A stretch of 5,972 bases of DNA, from positions 1-5,972 of the forward strand of contig SYEI01000411.1 of assembly GCA_005800865.1 (NCBI GenBank). The letters are read 5' to 3'. Position numbers and translations under genes: made by a program. The notes beneath the pieces are model-generated. The model made no database searches and was not told where the DNA came from. It saw only the letters and a program-made list of their open reading frames with translations. Below, in pieces: positions 1-4,299 of the stretch (its first letter is position 1; each line of letters opens with the position of its first letter). Origin of the DNA: Bacteroidota bacterium (lineage in GTDB: Bacteria > Bacteroidota > Bacteroidia > B-17B0 > Aurantibacillaceae).

Positions 1-3000
1 CATTATTTGATAACTCTCGTAAATCAAATGCAGTTAAAACTGAATCTAACAGACCATTAAAATCATTATCTGATTCATTAAAAGGTAAACAAGGACGTTT
101 CCGTCAAAACTTATTAGGAAAACGTGTTGATTATTCTGCACGTTCGGTAATTGTTGTAGGACCTGAAATGAAACTACATGAGTGTGGTTTACCTAAAGAT
201 ATGGCGGCTGAGTTATTCAAGCCATTTATTATCCGCAAAATGATTGAGCGTGGTATCGTGAAAACGGTCAAATCTGCTAAGAAAATTGTAGATAAAAAAG
301 AGCCAATTGTTTGGGATATTTTAGAAAACGTATTAAGAGGACATCCTGTAATGTTAAACCGTGCACCAACATTGCACAGATTAGGTATTCAGGCTTTCCA
401 ACCAAAATTAATTGAAGGAAAAGCAATTCAGTTACACCCATTAGTGTGTTCTGCATTCAACGCCGATTTTGACGGGGATCAAATGGCGGTACACGTTCCA
501 TTAGGACATGCCGCAGTATTAGAAGCACAAATTTTAATGTTAGCTTCTCATAACATTTTAAATCCATCTAACGGTGCGCCAGTTGCGGTTCCATCTCAGG
601 ACATGGTTTTAGGTTTATATTATTTAACTAAATCTAAAAAGAACTTACCTAATGACGCAGTAAGAGGAGAAGGTAAAATATTTTATAGTGCAGAAGAAGT
701 TAACATTGCTTTAAACGAAAAGCAAGTTGATATCCACGCACAAATTAAAATACGTGTTACCAATGCTTTAGAGGGCGATAAATTAGTAACAAAAATCATT
801 GAAACAACAGTTGGACGTGTGATGTTTAACCAAGTTGTTCCGCATGAAGTAGGATTTATCAACGAATTGTTGACTAAAAAATCGCTTCGTGATATTATCG
901 GAATGGTGGTTAAGAAAACAGGTATGGCTAAAACTGCTAAGTTCTTAGATGATATCAAAGACTTAGGATTTAAAACAGCCTTCAAAGGTGGATTATCATT
1001 TAACTTAGGTGATATCGAAACTCCAGCTGAGAAATTCAAAATTATTAAAGATGCACGTACGCAAGTTGATGAAGTCATGAGTAACTACTCAATGGGTTTC
1101 ATTACAAACAACGAACGTTACAACCAAGTAATTGACATCTGGACACATGCTAACTCAAAAGTTACTAAAAAAGTAATGGATGTGTTAAGTACAGATAAGC
1201 AAGGTTTCAACTCAGTTTATATGATGTTGGACTCTGGTGCTCGTGGATCTAAAGAACAAATTAAACAGTTAAGTGGTATGCGTGGTTTGATGGCTAAGCC
1301 ACAGAAAGCAGGTGATACAACGGCTTCCATTATTGAGAATCCGGTATTATCTAACTTCCGTGAAGGTCTATCTATCTTAGAATACTTTATTTCTACCCAC
1401 GGTGCTCGTAAAGGTTTAGCGGATACGGCATTAAAAACAGCGGATGCGGGTTACTTAACTCGTCGTTTAGTTGACGTTGCTCAAGATGTTATTATTAACG
1501 AAGAAGATTGTGGAACATTACGTGGCTTAACGGCTATGGCATTGAAAAACAATGACGATATCGTTGAATCATTAACAGACAGAGTTTTAGGACGTATTGC
1601 ATTAAACGATGTTTATCATCCAACAACAGGGGAGTTAATCGTTACAGGTGGTGAAATGATTGACGAAGATGTATGTGCATTAATTGAAAAATCTCCAATT
1701 GAATCAGTTGAAATTCGTTCGGTATTAACTTGCGAATCTAAATTAGGAGTTTGTTCTAAATGTTACGGACGTAACTTATCTAACGGACGTCAAGTTCAAT
1801 TAGGTGAGGCAGTTGGTGTTATCGCAGCTCAATCAATTGGTGAGCCAGGTACACAGTTAACATTACGTACATTCCACGTTGGGGGTACTGCATCAAACAC
1901 GGCAGCATCATCTAGCTTAATTGCTAAATACGATGGTATTGCTGAAATCGACGAATTACGTACAGTTGAGCGTATTAACGCTGACGGAACTAAAGCTAAT
2001 GTAGTAATTGGTCGTTCTACGGAAGTTCGTATCGTTGATGCAAACACTGGCATCACTTTAACAACAGGTAATATTCCTTACGGTTCTCAATTATATATCA
2101 AACCTAGCGCGAAAGTGAAAAAAGGAGATATGATTTGTGATTGGGATCCATATAACGCGGTTATTGTTTCTGAATTCGCTGGTTCTGTAGAATACGAAGG
2201 AATTAAAGAAAACGTAACTTACCGTGAAGAATCTGATGAACAAACAGGTTTCCGTGAGAAAGTAATTATTGAAAGTAGAGATAAAACATTATCACCATTA
2301 ATTAGAATTGTTGACAAAAAAGGCGAGCCTTTAAAAACTTATAACTTACCTATTAGTGCACACATTGTTGTGAACGAAAAAGTAAAAGTGGAGTTAGGAC
2401 AAATTTTAGTTAAGATTCCTCGTGTTACTGGTAAAACGGGAGATATTACAGGTGGTTTACCTCGTGTAACTGAGTTATTCGAAGCACGTAACCCAAGTAA
2501 TCCTGCAGTAGTTTCTGAAATTGACGGTATCGTTACTTTCGGTAAAATTAAGCGTGGTAATCGTGAAGTAATTGTTGAAGCTAAAACTGGTGAACAACAC
2601 CGTTACTTAGTGTCTTTATCTAAACATATCTTAGTACAAGAGAATGACTTTGTGAAAGCAGGTGAGCAATTATCTGACGGAGCAACTTCTCCAAGCGATA
2701 TCTTAGCAATTAAAGGCCCTACAGCGGTTCAAGAATACTTAGTAAATGAGATTCAAGAGGTTTACCGTTTACAAGGACAAAAATTGAATGACAAGCATTT
2801 CGAAACGATCGTTCGTCAGATGATGCGTAAAGTTCAAATTGAAGATCCAGGTGATACATCTTTCTTAGAATTACAGTTAATTAATAAAATTAACTTCATG
2901 ACTGAGAATGATGAGTTGTATGGTAAAAAAGTAGTTGTTGAGCCAGGTGATTCTGAAAACTTAAAACGTGGACAAATTGTTACAGCTCGTAAATTACGTG

Positions 3001-3341
3001 ATGAGAACTCAGTTTTACGTCGTAAAGATTTAAAATTAGTGGAAGCTCGTGATGCAGTTCCTGCAACAGCAACTTCTATCTTACAAGGTATTACAAGAGC
3101 ATCGTTACAAACTAACAGTTGGATTTCTGCGGCATCGTTCCAGGAGACTACTAAAGTATTAAACGAAGCAGCAGTAAACGGAAAAGTAGATACATTACAA
3201 GGATTAAAAGAAAACGTAATTGTTGGACATTTAATTCCTGCAGGTACAGGTTTACGTCAGTACGAAAAAATCGTGGTTGGTAGTAAAGAAGAGTACGAGC
3301 GCTTAATGGCATCTAAAGAAGAAATCGAAGAAGAAGCTTAA
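1..3341 (+). CDS. rpoC: DNA-directed RNA polymerase subunit beta' (5'-truncated by window edge)
   Basis: This is the beta' subunit of RNA polymerase, which carries the catalytic Mg2+ site and most of the clamp and jaw. The frame is open from base 3 (the first two bases are the end of a split codon), so the ATG at 168 is internal and not the start. About 1112 residues are visible; roughly 300 or more N-terminal residues, including the first zinc site and clamp, lie off the left edge (Bacteroidota RpoC is usually about 1430 residues). Visible landmarks, in order: GKQGRFRQNLLGKRVDYS near the left edge; the catalytic NADFDGDQ at 459-482 with its three Asp codons at 465, 471 and 477; the bridge helix beginning ARGSKEQIKQLSGMRG at 1239-1304; the trigger loop (GLADTALKTADAGYLTRRL) at 1413-1469; the second zinc site with Cys codons at 1509, 1731, 1752 and 1761; and AAQSIGEPGTQLTLRTFHVG at 1824-1886. 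The C-terminus is acidic (EEIEEEA). No frameshift or missing key residue is seen. Identification is certain. Confidence 0.99.
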   Translation, partial: LFDNSRKSNAVKTESNRPLKSLSDSLKGKQGRFRQNLLGKRVDYSARSVIVVGPEMKLHECGLPKDMAAELFKPFIIRKMIERGIVKTVKSAKKIVDKKEPIVWDILENVLRGHPVMLNRAPTLHRLGIQAFQPKLIEGKAIQLHPLVCSAFNADFDGDQMAVHVPLGHAAVLEAQILMLASHNILNPSNGAPVAVPSQDMVLGLYYLTKSKKNLPNDAVRGEGKIFYSAEEVNIALNEKQVDIHAQIKIRVTNALEGDKLVTKIIETTVGRVMFNQVVPHEVGFINELLTKKSLRDIIGMVVKKTGMAKTAKFLDDIKDLGFKTAFKGGLSFNLGDIETPAEKFKIIKDARTQVDEVMSNYSMGFITNNERYNQVIDIWTHANSKVTKKVMDVLSTDKQGFNSVYMMLDSGARGSKEQIKQLSGMRGLMAKPQKAGDTTASIIENPVLSNFREGLSILEYFISTHGARKGLADTALKTADAGYLTRRLVDVAQDVIINEEDCGTLRGLTAMALKNNDDIVESLTDRVLGRIALNDVYHPTTGELIVTGGEMIDEDVCALIEKSPIESVEIRSVLTCESKLGVCSKCYGRNLSNGRQVQLGEAVGVIAAQSIGEPGTQLTLRTFHVGGTASNTAASSSLIAKYDGIAEIDELRTVERINADGTKANVVIGRSTEVRIVDANTGITLTTGNIPYGSQLYIKPSAKVKKGDMICDWDPYNAVIVSEFAGSVEYEGIKENVTYREESDEQTGFREKVIIESRDKTLSPLIRIVDKKGEPLKTYNLPISAHIVVNEKVKVELGQILVKIPRVTGKTGDITGGLPRVTELFEARNPSNPAVVSEIDGIVTFGKIKRGNREVIVEAKTGEQHRYLVSLSKHILVQENDFVKAGEQLSDGATSPSDILAIKGPTAVQEYLVNEIQEVYRLQGQKLNDKHFETIVRQMMRKVQIEDPGDTSFLELQLINKINFMTENDELYGKKVVVEPGDSENLKRGQIVTARKLRDENSVLRRKDLKLVEARDAVPATATSILQGITRASLQTNSWISAASFQETTKVLNEAAVNGKVDTLQGLKENVIVGHLIPAGTGLRQYEKIVVGSKEEYERLMASKEEIEEEA

Positions 3342-3360
3342 TTAGCTTAACAGATAAATT

Positions 3361-3390
3361 AAAACCCCGATAGAAATGTCGGGGTTTTTT
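3361..3390 (+). terminator. Intrinsic terminator of rpoC
   Basis: The hairpin starts 19 bases after the rpoC stop. The ten-base arm AAAACCCCGA (3361-3370) pairs perfectly with TCGGGGTTTT (3379-3388). A further U-G and A-U pair extend the stem to 12 pairs, closing on a GAAA tetraloop (3373-3376, GNRA type). The 3' arm runs straight into the T tract ending at 3390. This is a textbook Rho-independent terminator. It should end the rpoC transcript and isolate it from the genes that follow. The A run on the 5' side means it could also act weakly on the other strand. Confidence 0.93.
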
Positions 3391-3403
3391 GTTGTTCTAG
3401 TTT

Positions 3404-3445
3404 TCCTCCTTTGAAGGAGGTGTCCGCCAGCTGGCGGACGGAGGA
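3404..3445. repeat. G+C-rich compound palindrome, REP-like intergenic element
   Basis: Two perfect inverted repeats stand next to each other. CCTCCTT-TG-AAGGAGG spans 3405-3420, and the 18-base palindrome GTCCGCCAGCTGGCGGAC spans 3422-3439. A second GGAGGA follows at 3440-3445, so TCCTCC at 3404-3409 can pair either with the nearby GGAGG (small hairpin) or with the distal GGAGGA, enclosing the 18-base palindrome. About two thirds of the bases are G or C, against a clearly AT-rich surrounding. From memory, similar palindromes recur between genes in many Bacteroidota genomes; that is recollection, not a search result. There is no T tract after it, so it is not an obvious second terminator. Confidence 0.7.
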
Positions 3446-3544
3446 TGTTATTTAACTACTGACGTCAGCACATTTTTCAAAATGCTACAATCCGTAGCAA
3501 AACTCAACTATAAAATAATTTACTTTTGTTTTAGAGAAACAAAT
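3446..3544 (+). other. Intergenic segment with two inverted repeats upstream of the ORF6N gene
   Basis: This stretch carries the perfect ten-base palindrome CTGACGTCAG (3459-3468) and the hairpin TGCTAC-AATCC-GTAGCA (3483-3499), then the promoter-like site at 3521-3528. One frame (codons starting at 3401, 3404 and so on) is free of stops from the TAG at 3398 to the TAA at 3545 and would read DVSTFFKMLQSVAKLN from 3461. The only Met in it is at 3482 and would give 21 residues, so it is not called as a gene. The same frame runs through the G+C-rich palindrome to the left, so the two parts may form one element. I have the impression that this conceptual peptide recurs in spurious Bacteroidota ORFs, but this is unverified. 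Confidence 0.45.
3521..3528 (+). promoter_or_regulatory. Candidate -7 element of the ORF6N gene promoter
   Basis: TACTTTTG matches the Bacteroidota primary sigma factor -7 consensus TAnnTTTG exactly. Transcription would start a few bases after 3530, giving a leader of about 20-25 bases before the ATG at 3559. No convincing TTTG -33 element is found at the expected 19-21 base spacing; that position is occupied by the GTAGCA arm of the hairpin ending at 3499. A regulator binding that hairpin sequence could therefore affect this promoter. The leader before the ATG (TTTATAGAAAG) is A-rich and lacks a strong Shine-Dalgarno, which is normal in this phylum. Confidence 0.5.
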
Positions 3545-3558
3545 TAATTTATAGAAAG

Positions 3559-4071
3559 ATGCAATTACAAGTAATTCAAACAAAAATTTATGAAGTGCGA
3601 GGACAAAAAGTAATGTTAGATTTTGATTTAGCGGAGCTTTACGAAACTGAGACAAGAACATTAAAACAATCTGTGAAAAGAAACATGAATAGATTTCCGA
3701 CTGATTTCATGTTTCAGCTAACAAAGAAAGAATGGCAAGAGGTTATCACAAATTGTGATAACCTCCCAAAGAGTATAAAATATAGCCCTGTTGCGCCTTA
3801 TGCTTTTACCGAACAAGGCGTAGCTATGTTAAGTGGCATACTAAATAGCGACAAAGCCATTGATGTAAACATTGCTATTATGCGCGCTTTTATTGCTTTA
3901 AAACAATTTGCTCTAACAAATACGGAGTTAAATAATAAACTCAAAGAACTAGAAAACACTTACAACAAACAGTTTAAAGATGTTTACGAAGCCATCAACT
4001 ATTTATTGCAAAAGGATAAGCAGGAAACAAATCAGAAAGAGCGAAAGCAGATTGGATATAAAACCAAATAG
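3559..4071 (+). CDS. ORF6N domain-containing protein
   Basis: This is a complete 170-residue protein with an ORF6N domain at about residues 5-92. Recognisable blocks are IYEVRGQKVMLDFDLAELYE (9-28), the TRTLKQSVKRNMNRFPTDFMFQLT region (32-55) and PYAFTEQGVAMLSGIL (80-95). Residues 119-155 are polar with an L/N heptad-like pattern and probably form a coiled coil. The Lys/Arg-rich end with IGYKTK resembles the usual ending of Bacteroidota members, so the gene looks full length. ORF6N is a putative DNA-binding domain first known from phage and baculovirus-type antirepressor and KilA-N relatives. The cellular role in Bacteroidota, where such genes often stand alone outside prophages, is not established. 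The gene is monocistronic between palindrome-rich flanks. Residues 61-69 (EVITNCDNL), between the two conserved blocks, are encoded entirely by a 27-base palindrome. The first ATG after the promoter-like site is used as the start. Confidence 0.92.
   Translation: MQLQVIQTKIYEVRGQKVMLDFDLAELYETETRTLKQSVKRNMNRFPTDFMFQLTKKEWQEVITNCDNLPKSIKYSPVAPYAFTEQGVAMLSGILNSDKAIDVNIAIMRAFIALKQFALTNTELNNKLKELENTYNKQFKDVYEAINYLLQKDKQETNQKERKQIGYKTK
3739..3765. repeat. 27-base palindrome inside the ORF6N coding region
   Basis: Two perfect 13-base arms, GAGGTTATCACAA (3739-3751) and TTGTGATAACCTC (3753-3765), flank a central A at 3752. A perfect palindrome of this length in a coding region is very unlikely by chance. 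It encodes EVITNCDNL, between the N-terminal block and the PYAFTEQG block of the ORF6N domain. Its inner 17 bases, TATCACAAATTGTGATA (3744-3760), recur in inverted orientation just downstream of the stop codon at 4078-4094. Confidence 0.9.
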
Positions 4072-4077
4072 CTAGCT

Positions 4078-4098
4078 TATCACAATTTGTGATACCTC
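4078..4098. repeat. Second copy of the ORF6N palindrome, just after the stop codon
   Basis: TATCACAA-T-TTGTGATA (4078-4094) is a perfect 17-base palindrome around a central T. Read on the - strand it is identical to the inner 17 bases of the intragenic palindrome. The match continues outward: CCTC follows at 4095-4098, so the - strand reads GAGG-TATCACAA and differs from the intragenic arm GAGGTTATCACAA only by one missing T. On the other side the match is lost after one base (AAGC instead of AACCTC). It starts seven bases after the ORF6N stop codon and has no T tract after it, so a terminator role is doubtful. Confidence 0.85.
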
Positions 4099-4107
4099 TT
4101 CTTTTCT

Positions 4108-4126
4108 GAGGACGCAATTTGTGACC
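4108..4126. repeat. Third, degenerate copy of the palindrome
   Basis: GAGGACGCAATTTGTGACC keeps the GAGG outer block, the CAA-T-TTG core centred on 4118 and the GTGA right arm, but its left arm is altered (ACG in place of TATCA). Symmetric pairs remain at the core, at C4113/G4123 and at GG/CC (4110-4111 with 4125-4126). It lies 32 bases, centre to centre, from the second copy. The first GAGG can also pair with CCTC at 4095-4098. Alone it would be weak; as a neighbour of the other copies it is credible. Confidence 0.5.
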
Positions 4127-4138
4127 ATAGAAAAGCTT

Positions 4139-4190
4139 ATGTTTTACCAAAGTTTGAGGTTGCAAATTGAAACCTCAATGTTTTAACCAA
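4139..4190. repeat. Near-identical direct repeats flanking the fourth palindrome
   Basis: ATGTTTTACCAA (4139-4150) and ATGTTTTAACCAA (4178-4190) differ by a single inserted A. Between them lies the 25-base palindromic copy at 4154-4178, with one base of overlap at 4178. The arrangement resembles a direct duplication left when a small element is inserted or copied, or a tandem repeat unit whose spacer is the palindrome. Confidence 0.5.
4154..4178. repeat. Fourth, shortened copy of the palindrome
   Basis: The eight-base arms TTGAGGTT (4154-4161) and AACCTCAA (4171-4178) enclose G-CAA-A-TTG-A, a palindrome centred on A4166 with one mismatched pair (G4162/A4170). It keeps both the outer GAGGTT/AACCTC blocks and the CAAATTG core of the intragenic copy, but four bases on each side (ATCA and TGAT) are replaced by a single base. 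The symmetric shortening preserves the palindrome, as expected if symmetry at the DNA level is what matters. Confidence 0.75.
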
Positions 4191-4274
4191 TGCTAAATGT
4201 TAATTTAGAGTGATGATTTTACTGAATTGTGCTAAAAAGCCTTTTAACGGCATGGTTTTGAAAAATAATTGAAC

Positions 4275-4295
4275 TACATTTGAATTATAATTTTG
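4275..4295 (+). promoter_or_regulatory. Two candidate -7 elements for the secreted repeat protein gene
   Basis: TACATTTG (4275-4282) and TAATTTTG (4288-4295) both match the Bacteroidota TAnnTTTG consensus. Possible -33 elements are TTTG at 4257-4260 and TTG at 4269-4271. The spacings are 14 bases from TTTG to the first site and 16 bases from TTG to the second, both shorter than the usual 19-21. The first site would give a leader of about 12 bases. The second would start transcription almost at the ATG (4300) and give a leaderless message. AT-rich sequence makes chance matches likely. Confidence 0.35.
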
Positions 4296-4299
4296 TGAA

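Noticed and set aside
168..170. ATG as start of the rpoC gene
   Set aside because: The frame is open leftwards to the window edge and encodes highly conserved RpoC sequence, so the true start is outside the window.
683..1078. 131-codon open frame on the - strand
   Set aside because: It lies wholly inside rpoC on the opposite strand, where the rpoC frame shows strong conserved motifs and codon bias. Its own sequence resembles no family I know.
1829..2056. 75-codon open frame on the - strand
   Set aside because: It is antisense to the conserved trigger-loop/second-zinc part of rpoC and is a shadow of that coding sequence.
3334..3348. Inverted repeat AAGCT-TAATT-AGCTT over the rpoC stop codon
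   Set aside because: Five-base arms in AT-rich DNA are expected by chance, and the strong terminator follows only a few bases later.
3482..3547. 21-codon ORF starting at the ATG inside the TGCTAC hairpin region
   Set aside because: It is too short, overlaps the promoter-like site and inverted repeat, and has no ribosome binding context. More likely part of a non-coding element.
4078..4178. CRISPR array
   Set aside because: The copies are diverged palindromes in only four places with unequal spacing (32 and 48 bases downstream) and one inside a gene. There are no identical repeats with uniform spacers and no cas genes.
4193..4208. Hairpin CTAAAT-GTTA-ATTTAG as a terminator for the ORF6N gene
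   Set aside because: The arms are short and AT-only apart from the outer pair, and no T tract follows. No convincing intrinsic terminator was found between 4072 and 4299.
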